A stretch of DNA of 5,366 bases from assembly GCA_947175225.1 (NCBI GenBank), contig CAMWLX010000257.1, positions 1 through 5,366 on the forward strand, written 5' to 3'. Every line of letters begins with the position of its first letter. The first letter of the stretch is position 1. Below the pieces are notes generated by a model. The model did not search any database and had not been told where the DNA came from. It saw nothing but the letters and a program-made list of their open reading frames with translations. A program made the translations under genes and the position numbers. Shown here piece by piece: positions 1 through 5,348 of the stretch. The DNA comes from an uncultured Porphyromonadaceae bacterium (GTDB lineage Bacteria > Bacteroidota > Bacteroidia > Bacteroidales > Muribaculaceae).

Positions 1-26
1 CGCTCGAAAACCTGACGAAATATTAA
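1..26 (+). CDS. Possible 3' end of an upstream gene
   Basis: Reading from base 3, the first bases translate as LENLTKY followed by a TAA stop at 24-26. Another frame stays open to a TAA at 35-37, and the remaining frame stops at 13-15. The short tail is compatible with a C-terminus, and many Bacteroidetes export operons of this kind are preceded by a co-directional regulator such as a TetR-type repressor. That family is context knowledge only; seven residues do not identify a protein. It could equally be non-coding. Confidence 0.25.
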
Positions 27-35
27 TAAAAAAAT

Positions 36-50
36 AAGTTTAAACAACTT
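36..50. promoter_or_regulatory. Palindromic candidate operator upstream of the operon
   Basis: The 77-bp gap before the channel gene is very AT-rich and contains AAGTT-TAAAC-AACTT, a 5-bp inverted repeat that overlaps the perfect 8-bp palindrome GTTTAAAC at 38-45. A symmetric site 54-68 bp upstream of the first start codon is a plausible place for a dimeric repressor to bind. No convincing Bacteroidetes promoter pair (TTTG near -33 with TAnnTTTG near -7) was found here. The closest is TAAAATTG at 57-64, which has one mismatch and no properly spaced TTTG. Short AT-rich palindromes arise by chance, so this is only a candidate. Confidence 0.22.
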
Positions 51-103
51 CAATGTTAAAATTGTAAAAAACAGCTAATGATTCTTATAACTATATTTCT
101 ACT

Positions 104-1537
104 ATGAAAAAGATTCTGCTAAGTATACTTGCCACGGCGGCCACGACGACAGCCTTTGCCCAAGGTGGCGTAAGCCTCGACAGTTGCCGAAACATGGCTC
201 TCCGCAACAACAAGGCCATCCGTATCGCTGAAGAGAATATACGAGGGGCAGGCTATCTTCGGGATGCTGCCAAAGCTGCTTATCTTCCGGGAATAGACTT
301 CTCAGGAGGCTATATGCACAACCAACGCCAGATTTCACTTCTCGGAGAAGATGCAAAACTCCCTACAATGACATTCGACCCCAAGACCATGAGCTACAAC
401 TATAATCTGGTCGTGGGTGCGGATGGAAAGCCTGTAATGAACCCAGCCAACGGCCAGCCAATCCCCAGCGAAGTGGCTGTGATCCCAAAGGAGGCTATGG
501 AGTTTGATACTCGCAATGTATTCTTCGGTGCATTCACCCTTACGCAGCCGATATATCTCGGCGGTTCGATTCGTGCGCTCAATCAGATTGCAAAGCATGG
601 CGAGAGCATTGCCCGCTCCCTGAAAGATCAAGCTGAGCAGGATGTTCTTCTTAATGTGGATGAGGCATACTGGCAGGTGGTCTCGCTTGTAGAAAAAAGG
701 AATCTCGCCCAAAGTTTCGTAAATCTCGTGGATTCGCTCCGCCAAAGTGTGATTGACATGAAAAATGAGGGGGTAGCCACACGGTCGGATGTGCTTAATG
801 TGGAAGTGAAATATAATGAGGCTTGCATTATGCTGACGAAGGTAGACAATGGTCTTTCCCTATCTCGCATGGCCCTTGCGCAGATCTGTGGCCTTCCGGT
901 CGACACTCAGATGACATTGAGCGATGAGGCTTCTGAAGATTTGGGAGCAGACATGTCGATGCCAAACACAAATATGCAGGATGTCTATGCTAACCGAGCC
1001 GATCTCGACGTCTTGCGCAAAGGCATCGACCTTATGAAGAGCAAGGAGAATCTCTCACTCTCTTCGATGCTTCCTAAAGTAGCTGCGTTCGGAGCTTATT
1101 CATTCTCAAACCCGAATGTCATCGATGGTTTTGAAAAGAAATTCGGCGGTGGATTCTCAGTGGGAGCCATGTTGACAGTCCCACTTTGGCACTGGGGTGG
1201 CAACTACAACAAATACCGGGCAGCAAAATCTCAGACAGCAGCCCAAAAGCTCCTATTAGAGGATATGGAAGAGAAGGTCAGCCTGCAGGTGAGCCAGGCA
1301 GAATATAGCTACAATGAAGCGTTCAAGACCTACTCGATGACTCAAAACAATATGAAGAGCGCTCAGGAAAATCTACAGAATGCGCAATATGCATTTAAGG
1401 AAGGAGTGCTCACCACAGATGATGTCCTTGCTGCCCAGACAGCATGGCTGAAAGCTAAATCAGAAGTAATTGACGCTCAAATCGGAATCCGCCTTTGCCA
1501 CACTTATCTGAGCAAAGTGACGGGAACGCTGAAATAA
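104..1537 (+). CDS. TolC-family outer-membrane efflux channel
   Basis: This 477-residue protein should form the trimeric outer-membrane duct of a tripartite exporter. A signal peptide is visible: MKK, a hydrophobic stretch at 4-18, and an AFA/Q cleavage site after residue 19. There is no lipobox cysteine. The mature protein shows the internal duplication of the OEP fold. The first helical half is about 172-264 and the second about 376-474. They carry matching turns, EGVATRSDVL at 222-231 and EGVLTTDDVL at 433-442. SMLPKVAAFGAYSFSNP (321-337) and VPLWHWGG (359-366) resemble the second strand-forming segment and the return into the helices. Residues 72-135 form an extended Gly/Pro-rich insert in the first strand region, probably a surface loop. 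The length is normal for the family. The ATG at 104 is chosen because the signal peptide follows it directly. The gene lies 58 bp before the adaptor gene and is probably first in the operon. The substrate is unknown. Confidence 0.93.
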   Translation: MKKILLSILATAATTTAFAQGGVSLDSCRNMALRNNKAIRIAEENIRGAGYLRDAAKAAYLPGIDFSGGYMHNQRQISLLGEDAKLPTMTFDPKTMSYNYNLVVGADGKPVMNPANGQPIPSEVAVIPKEAMEFDTRNVFFGAFTLTQPIYLGGSIRALNQIAKHGESIARSLKDQAEQDVLLNVDEAYWQVVSLVEKRNLAQSFVNLVDSLRQSVIDMKNEGVATRSDVLNVEVKYNEACIMLTKVDNGLSLSRMALAQICGLPVDTQMTLSDEASEDLGADMSMPNTNMQDVYANRADLDVLRKGIDLMKSKENLSLSSMLPKVAAFGAYSFSNPNVIDGFEKKFGGGFSVGAMLTVPLWHWGGNYNKYRAAKSQTAAQKLLLEDMEEKVSLQVSQAEYSYNEAFKTYSMTQNNMKSAQENLQNAQYAFKEGVLTTDDVLAAQTAWLKAKSEVIDAQIGIRLCHTYLSKVTGTLK

Positions 1538-1564
1538 TTTTGAATTTTGAATTTTGAATTTTAA
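1538..1564 (+). repeat. Heptamer tandem repeat (TTTTGAA)3 plus partial copy
   Basis: Immediately after the channel gene's TAA stop, TTTTGAA occurs three times without a gap (1538-1544, 1545-1551, 1552-1558). A degenerate fourth copy, TTTTAA, follows at 1559-1564. Because 7 is not a multiple of 3, each copy puts its TGA in a different frame, so the array supplies a stop codon in all three frames within 21 bp. The rest of the 58-bp gap to the next gene (1565-1595) is AT-rich, with no Shine-Dalgarno motif and no terminator-like hairpin, so read-through transcription is expected. Short arrays like this can vary in copy number by replication slippage. Confidence 0.95.
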
Positions 1565-1595
1565 CTCTTATAACTCATATTAAAAATATAGCCTT

Positions 1596-2630
1596 ATGGA
1601 ACAGCATAATAATTACTCCGTCCCCGCTCCTGACCCCACTGAAGTGAGCGCAAAAGAAAAGTCTCTGATTTTTACTATAGTCGTAGTCCTGCTCATCGTT
1701 GCAGCTATGGCAGTGGTAGGTTTTATATTCATTAAGCCGGCTCCTGATACCATTCAGGGTATGGGGGAGGCTACAGAAGTGAGGATTTCCGGCAAACTTC
1801 CCGGGCGCATCACCAATCTCTACGTAGAAGAGGGCCAGCGCGTCAAGGCAGGGGATACACTGGTGCATATCCATTCATCTCTCGTAGAAGCGCGTCTTGC
1901 TCAGGCAGAGGCAATGGAAGAGGCATCTAAGGCTACCGACCGCAAGGTGGATGCCGGCACCCGCAAGCAGATCATCAATTCGGCACGCGACGTGATGAAC
2001 CAGGCAGCAGCTGCTACAGGGATTGCAAAGAAAACCTATGAGCGTATGGAAAACCTATTTAAGAAAGGTGTCGTAAGCGAGCAGAAACGTGATGAGGCAA
2101 AAGCAGCCTACGACGCAGCCAAGGCCGGCGAGGCTGCAGCCCGCAGTCAGTATGAACTTGCACTTGCAGGTCCGCAAGCAGAAGACAAGGCGGCTGCCGC
2201 TTCAATGGTGAAGGTGGCTAAAGGGGGCGTTGAAGAAGTAGGAGCTATCCTTGAAGACCAGTATCTTCTTGCTCCTGAAGATGGAGTAATCACTGTGATA
2301 TATCCCAATGTCAGCGAACTTGTAGCTACCGGAGCTCCTATCATGAATCTTCAGAAAGATGATGACCACGCAGTCTTCAATGTGCGTGAGACGCTTCTTA
2401 AAGATATCACAGAAGGGACAAAGATCCGCGTTAAGATTCCGGCTCTTGACAAGGAGGAAGTGATGACAGTGTTCTATATCCGCGACCTCGGCACCTACGC
2501 CAACTGGCAGGCAACCAAATCTACAGGTGACTATGACGCACGCACATTCCAATTGAAGGCACGCCCTGCAAAAAAGATAGAAAATTTCCGACCCGGCATG
2601 AGCGTGGTTTATCTTGGAGTCGAGAAATAA
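1596..2630 (+). CDS. HlyD/EmrA-type membrane fusion protein (periplasmic adaptor)
   Basis: This 344-residue protein should link the inner-membrane permeases to the TolC-type channel across the periplasm. It has a short cytoplasmic tail (1-23), one N-terminal transmembrane anchor (about 24-46) and no lipoprotein cysteine. The first half-lipoyl segment is about 61-95 (GKLPGRITNLYVEEGQ at 66-81). A long Ala/Lys/Glu-rich alpha-hairpin covers about 96-215. The second lipoyl half begins at LLAPEDGVITV (224-234), followed by a beta-barrel domain to the C-terminus, which includes FRPGMSVV. The hairpin tip contains R150, L154 and S161, spaced as in the RLS motif that contacts TolC in this family. The length is typical of the family. 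The ATG at 1596 puts the charged tail before the anchor; its leader is AT-rich with no Shine-Dalgarno, as is normal in Bacteroidetes. Its neighbours indicate an ABC-type rather than an RND or MFS pump. Confidence 0.93.
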   Translation: MEQHNNYSVPAPDPTEVSAKEKSLIFTIVVVLLIVAAMAVVGFIFIKPAPDTIQGMGEATEVRISGKLPGRITNLYVEEGQRVKAGDTLVHIHSSLVEARLAQAEAMEEASKATDRKVDAGTRKQIINSARDVMNQAAAATGIAKKTYERMENLFKKGVVSEQKRDEAKAAYDAAKAGEAAARSQYELALAGPQAEDKAAAASMVKVAKGGVEEVGAILEDQYLLAPEDGVITVIYPNVSELVATGAPIMNLQKDDDHAVFNVRETLLKDITEGTKIRVKIPALDKEEVMTVFYIRDLGTYANWQATKSTGDYDARTFQLKARPAKKIENFRPGMSVVYLGVEK

Positions 2631-2631
2631 G

Positions 2632-2694
2632 TTTAATAAGTTTAGGAGGTTTAATAAGTTTAGGAGGTTTAATAAGTTTAGGAGGTTTAATAGG
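2632..2694 (+). repeat. 18-bp tandem repeat, three copies plus a half, carrying AGGAGG
   Basis: The unit TTTAATAAGTTTAGGAGG is repeated identically at 2632-2649, 2650-2667 and 2668-2685, then a half copy with one change (TTTAATAGG) at 2686-2694. The sequence just before it, AATAAG at 2626-2631, matches part of the unit and includes the adaptor gene's TAA stop, so the array grows directly out of the stop codon. The unit is itself two related 9-mers (TTTAATAAG and TTTAGGAGG). Each full copy contains a perfect AGGAGG (2644-2649, 2662-2667, 2680-2685). All its + strand stop codons fall in one frame, because 18 is a multiple of 3. There are no spacers, so it is not a CRISPR array. Bases 2695-2749 hold only AG-rich degenerate repeat-like sequence and AT-rich DNA. 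Confidence 0.96.
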
Positions 2695-2749
2695 CGCATG
2701 GGAGGGTAAGAGGTTTAGGGGAATCGGATATTTAAATTCATAAACCACA

Positions 2750-2764
2750 CTAAACTTATTAAAC
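2750..2764 (-). repeat. Inverted copy of the 18-bp repeat core before the first permease
   Basis: CTAAACTTATTAAAC at 2750-2764 is the exact reverse complement of the 15-base core GTTTAATAAGTTTAG found at 2631-2645, 2649-2663 and 2667-2681. In the transcript it could pair with any one of the three upstream copies, giving three mutually exclusive 15-bp stems with loops of about 68, 86 or 104 nt. An additional 6-bp pair, GGTTTA (2712-2717) with TAAACC (2741-2746), lies inside the loop. The inverted copy ends 18 nt before the permease start codon. No T-tract follows it, so a terminator role is unlikely. Confidence 0.85.
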
Positions 2765-2782
2765 AATATAAACAAAACTGAT

Positions 2783-3943
2783 ATGAGTGGATTCAAGCAA
2801 ATATTCAAAAGGTCGGTCATACAACTGACCGGGCGCCCGATCTATTGGGTTGCCATGTTTGTGCTGCCCCTCTTTCTGATGCTGCTGCTCACTAATATGA
2901 TGGAGTCAGGTCTCCCCGACAAGGTGCCGGCTGCCATCGTAGACAAAGACGGAACTGCCCTATCAAGGGAAATCACCCAGAATTTGGGGTCGTTGCAGAT
3001 GGTAGATCTCGTAGACCAAAGCAACTCCTACACGGAGGCGCGCCATAAGATGCAGGAAGGGAAGATTTTCGGATTCTTCATGATTCCTGAAAACTTTGAG
3101 CAAGACCTTCTCTCGGGCAAAGGGCCGACGATAACGTTCTATACCAACATGACCTATTTCGTGCCGGCATCTCTGCTGTTTAAGTCGTTTAAGACCACGG
3201 CGCTTATGTCGAAGGCGGGAATCATGCTGAATGTGGCAGAGACGGCAGGCTTGTCAGCCGACGAGGTAGTGCCGATGATGCAACCTGTCAATATAGTGAG
3301 CAGAGGTCTCGGAAACCCCGGACTAAATTATGCGATATATCTGTGTAATTCGTTTGTGCCTTGCGTGTTCCAGCTGATGATCATGCTGATGGTCTGCTTC
3401 TCACTTGGAGAGGAAATCAAATATGGCACTTCTCCTAAGCTGATGCGCATGGCAGGAGGAAATATCTATAAGGCAATCGCGGCTAAGATCTTGCCTCAGA
3501 CCATCGGATGGTGGATTATGATTCTCTTCATGGAGTCTTGGCTCTATTTCTGGCAAGGGTATCCTATGCATGGAAGCTGGTTCTGGTTTACAGTCTCAGA
3601 ACTCATGTATGTAGTGGCATGCCAAGCAATGGCAGTGTTCTTCTTCGGAGTTTTGCCAAACCTGCGATTCAGTCTTTCCGTTTGTTCGCTCTTGGGCATA
3701 CTCTCCTTCTCCTTGGCAGCATTCTCTTTCCCGGTGGAAAGCATGTATGGGGCAATTGCGATCTTCAGCTATGTCATGCCGATTCGCTACAACTTCCTTA
3801 TCTATATTGATCAGGCATTGAATGGCATTGACATCTGGTATTCACGCTGGTGGTATGTGGCATATATAGTATATATGTTGTTGCCGCTGACACTGATGTG
3901 GAGAATAAAGAAGGAATTTGAGAGACCGGTATATATTCCTTAA
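2783..3943 (+). CDS. ABC-2 type transporter permease (first of a tandem pair)
   Basis: This 386-residue integral inner-membrane protein resembles the YhhJ/YbhS/YbhR group (ABC2_membrane_3 architecture). One transmembrane helix near the N-terminus (about 21-38) is followed by a large periplasmic domain (about 40-180). A C-terminal bundle of five or six helices follows (about 184-208, 232-257, 265-290, 298-316, 323-343 and 356-374). The periplasmic domain carries AIVDKDGTALSRE at 51-63 and IPENFE at 101-106, both shared in position with the downstream permease. There are no Walker or ABC-signature motifs, so it cannot hydrolyse ATP by itself. The length is normal for a stand-alone permease. The ATG at 2783 places a basic stretch before the first helix and is preceded by an AT-rich leader. 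It probably pairs with the next gene product as a heterodimer docked to the adaptor. The family is clear, but the substrate is not. Confidence 0.88.
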   Translation: MSGFKQIFKRSVIQLTGRPIYWVAMFVLPLFLMLLLTNMMESGLPDKVPAAIVDKDGTALSREITQNLGSLQMVDLVDQSNSYTEARHKMQEGKIFGFFMIPENFEQDLLSGKGPTITFYTNMTYFVPASLLFKSFKTTALMSKAGIMLNVAETAGLSADEVVPMMQPVNIVSRGLGNPGLNYAIYLCNSFVPCVFQLMIMLMVCFSLGEEIKYGTSPKLMRMAGGNIYKAIAAKILPQTIGWWIMILFMESWLYFWQGYPMHGSWFWFTVSELMYVVACQAMAVFFFGVLPNLRFSLSVCSLLGILSFSLAAFSFPVESMYGAIAIFSYVMPIRYNFLIYIDQALNGIDIWYSRWWYVAYIVYMLLPLTLMWRIKKEFERPVYIP

Positions 3944-3945
3944 TT

Positions 3946-3987
3946 AATTTAGAATTTAGAATTTAGAATTTAGAATTTAGAATTTTG
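3946..3987 (+). repeat. Heptamer tandem repeat (AATTTAG)5 plus variant copy
   Basis: Starting two bases after the first permease's TAA stop, AATTTAG occurs five times in a row (3946-3980). A sixth copy reads AATTTTG (3981-3987), which is a rotation of exactly the unit found after the channel gene. A separate AATTTAG copy sits at 4001-4007, just before the hairpin element. Each copy contributes a TAG in a shifted frame, so all three frames are stopped within 21 bp. The 127-bp gap contains only this array, the 13-bp segment at 3988-4000, the hairpin element and the leader of the next gene. Confidence 0.96.
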
Positions 3988-4007
3988 AATTGATGGCGGG
4001 AATTTAG

Positions 4008-4051
4008 CATGATTTAACATGGTACATCATGATTTATCATGGTGTACCATG
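4008..4051 (+). repeat. CATG-rich hairpin element upstream of the second permease
   Basis: Two related direct copies are visible, CATGATTTAACATGGTACAT at 4008-4027 and a diverged copy at 4028-4051 that differs at one base and carries 2- and 1-base insertions. The second half folds as a strong hairpin. CATGGTACATCATGA (4018-4032) pairs along all 15 positions with TCATGGTGTACCATG (4037-4051), with one T/G position that is a G-U wobble in RNA, around a TTTA loop (4033-4036). The first CATGA (4008-4012) could alternatively pair with TCATG at 4027-4031, so a competing fold exists. The hairpin is followed by A-rich sequence rather than a T-tract, so it is not a typical intrinsic terminator. It ends 19 nt before the permease start and could affect mRNA stability, processing or translation. 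Confidence 0.88.
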
Positions 4052-4069
4052 AAAATAAAAATGAACTGA
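4049..4069 (+). other. Possible six-codon leader ORF (MKIKMN)
   Basis: An ATG at 4049-4051, formed by the last three bases of the hairpin's 3' arm, opens a short reading frame MKIKMN ending at TGA 4067-4069. The stop is separated by one base from the ATG of the second permease at 4071, giving the overlap-like string TGATATG. Such spacing would allow a terminating ribosome to restart on the permease, and opening the hairpin would expose the leader start. Six codons in A-rich DNA can easily be chance, and the sequence shows no ribosome-binding motif. Confidence 0.2.
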
Positions 4070-4070
4070 T

Positions 4071-5264
4071 ATGGGAATATTTATAAAATCATATATAAAG
4101 GAGCTGAAGCTGATGACGACTGATATCGGCATCATACTCTTCTTGGCGTTTCTTCCGCTGGCATATCCTATCATTTACTCGCTCATCTATAATCCGGAGC
4201 AGGTGAGAGATGTGAGGATGGTGGTGGTAGACCATGACCGGTCAGCACTGTCGCGGGAACTCGTCAGGAACTTGGATGCCACTCAGGAGATCCGCATCAT
4301 TGGCTATGCAGCCGACCTCGGAGAAGGCAAGAAAGCTATGGATAGCCATGAGTGTTATGGCATCCTTGAGATTCCGGAGGGATTTGAGAAGAAAGTAGGA
4401 CGAGGAGAGTCTTCTCCCGCAGTGCTTTTCTCGGAAATGAGCTTGTTGCTTCGCTACCGTGGCTTCTTGGTGGCTACTACTAATGTGGCTCAGGCTATGG
4501 GAGCAGAGATATTGAATGAGAAAATCAGTGAGAGCGCTCCATTGGCGGAGACTCTTGTCACGGGTGATCCCCTTGGAGTTGAGAATGTGACAATGGGTAA
4601 CTTGGAATCAGGTTTCGACTCGTTTATCATGCCGGGTGTGCTTGTGCTGATCCTTCAGCAATGTCTGATCCTTGCAGTCGGGATGACGGGTGGAGCAAAA
4701 AGGGAAAAACCATGGCTATATGCCGATATTGACAAGGCAACCTCTTTAGGCACCATCAAGTCACTCTCCGGGGCTGCTCTTGCCTATATGACAGTCATTG
4801 TGGTGGCTTGCGTCTATATGCTGCATTATGTCCCGATGATATTCCGATTCCCGATGGCGGGAAATCCATGGGAGATTCAACTGTTTATACTTCCTATGGT
4901 CATTGGGTCGATTGCCCTTGGCTTCTGTTTGCAAGCATTCTGTAGGGAGAGAGAATCAGTATTTGTGATATGGGTGGTCACTTCAGTTGCATTCCTGTTC
5001 TTGTCGGGCTTGACATGGCCTCGCTACGCGATGGGAACGGTATGGCATACGGTGTCTGATCTTGTCCCGGCTACATACGGAGTAGAAGGATTTATCCGTA
5101 TGAATACGAATGGTGCGACATTGGCTCAGGTGAGCGGCGACTACATTGCATTGTGGATTCAGGCAGTGGGATATTCGGTATTGGCATTCCTTGTGCAGAG
5201 ATTCTATGTGATGCCTACGCGAGTGAAAGCCTTGAAGAATCCTGGAAGAGTTCCGATTGCATAG
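4071..5264 (+). CDS. ABC-2 type transporter permease (second of a tandem pair)
   Basis: This 397-residue inner-membrane protein has the same layout as its upstream neighbour. There is one N-terminal helix (about 19-39), a periplasmic domain (about 42-182), and a C-terminal helix bundle (about 186-205, 232-252, 270-289, 296-313 and 360-378). VVVDHDRSALSRE sits at 51-63 and IPEGFE at 101-106, the same residue numbers as in the first permease, so the two are paralogues aligned without net gaps over this stretch. LSGLTWP (311-317) and LVPATYGVEGF (331-341) are in the conserved C-terminal region of this family. No ATPase motif is present. A basic/polar start (MGIFIKSYIKELK) precedes the first helix and supports the ATG at 4071. 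A six-codon ORF ends just upstream and may be translationally coupled. It is last in the visible operon and is followed within 2 bp by an inverted-repeat element. It most likely forms a heterodimer with the preceding permease. Confidence 0.88.
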   Translation: MGIFIKSYIKELKLMTTDIGIILFLAFLPLAYPIIYSLIYNPEQVRDVRMVVVDHDRSALSRELVRNLDATQEIRIIGYAADLGEGKKAMDSHECYGILEIPEGFEKKVGRGESSPAVLFSEMSLLLRYRGFLVATTNVAQAMGAEILNEKISESAPLAETLVTGDPLGVENVTMGNLESGFDSFIMPGVLVLILQQCLILAVGMTGGAKREKPWLYADIDKATSLGTIKSLSGAALAYMTVIVVACVYMLHYVPMIFRFPMAGNPWEIQLFILPMVIGSIALGFCLQAFCRERESVFVIWVVTSVAFLFLSGLTWPRYAMGTVWHTVSDLVPATYGVEGFIRMNTNGATLAQVSGDYIALWIQAVGYSVLAFLVQRFYVMPTRVKALKNPGRVPIA

Positions 5265-5265
5265 T

Positions 5266-5348
5266 GTAGTTAGCGCTCTCCGAGCGCGTCCTTTAAAGTC
5301 AAAATTTCTTCCGGATGCGCGATGACGCACGCGGAGCGTGCTAACTAC
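5266..5348. repeat. Intergenic element with two inverted 25-bp arms, each a hairpin
   Basis: The arms are 5266-5290 and 5324-5348, in inverted orientation, matching at 21 of 25 positions and both ending outward in GTAGTTAGC. Each arm also folds on itself. GCGCTC-TCC-GAGCGC lies at 5273-5287, and GCACGC-GGA-GCGTGC lies at 5327-5341, each with a perfect 6-bp stem. The four mismatches between arms form two compensating pairs inside these stems, so the small hairpin is preserved. The 33-bp centre (5291-5323) contains CTTTAAAG and TCCGGA palindromes. The element starts one base after the last stop codon, so its structure would form the 3' end of the operon mRNA. No T-tract follows it, so it is not a canonical intrinsic terminator. 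It resembles REP- or MITE-like dispersed repeats, which is an inference. Confidence 0.85.

Noticed and set aside
335..745. Minus-strand 136-residue reading frame
   Set aside because: It is entirely antisense to the channel gene, which has clear family features, and shows no recognisable domain.
1535..1542. TAATTTTG matches the Bacteroidetes -7 promoter consensus TAnnTTTG
   Set aside because: It overlaps the stop codon and repeat array, and no TTTG lies about 19-21 bases upstream; the match is explained by the TTTTG repeat.
2632..2694. Possible CRISPR array
   Set aside because: The 18-bp copies are directly adjacent with no unique spacers.
2202..2699. Minus-strand 165-residue reading frame with repeated NLL residues
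   Set aside because: The repeats are the 18-bp intergenic array read in reverse, and the rest is antisense to the adaptor gene; nothing resembles a real protein.
2698..2709. ATG after the last AGGAGG encoding only MGG and a stop
   Set aside because: Three codons with a 12-base gap from AGGAGG; too short to treat as a gene and likely chance.
3508..3810. Plus-strand 100-residue reading frame
   Set aside because: It lies in another frame inside the first permease; its hydrophobicity comes from the overlapping membrane helices.
4018..4051. Possible intrinsic terminator between the permeases
   Set aside because: The stem is strong, but A-rich sequence rather than a T-tract follows it on the + strand, and a co-directional paired subunit gene begins 19 bases later.
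4983..5330. Minus-strand 115-residue reading frame running into the terminal repeat
   Set aside because: It is antisense to the second permease and its start lies in the inverted-repeat element; the composition is not protein-like.
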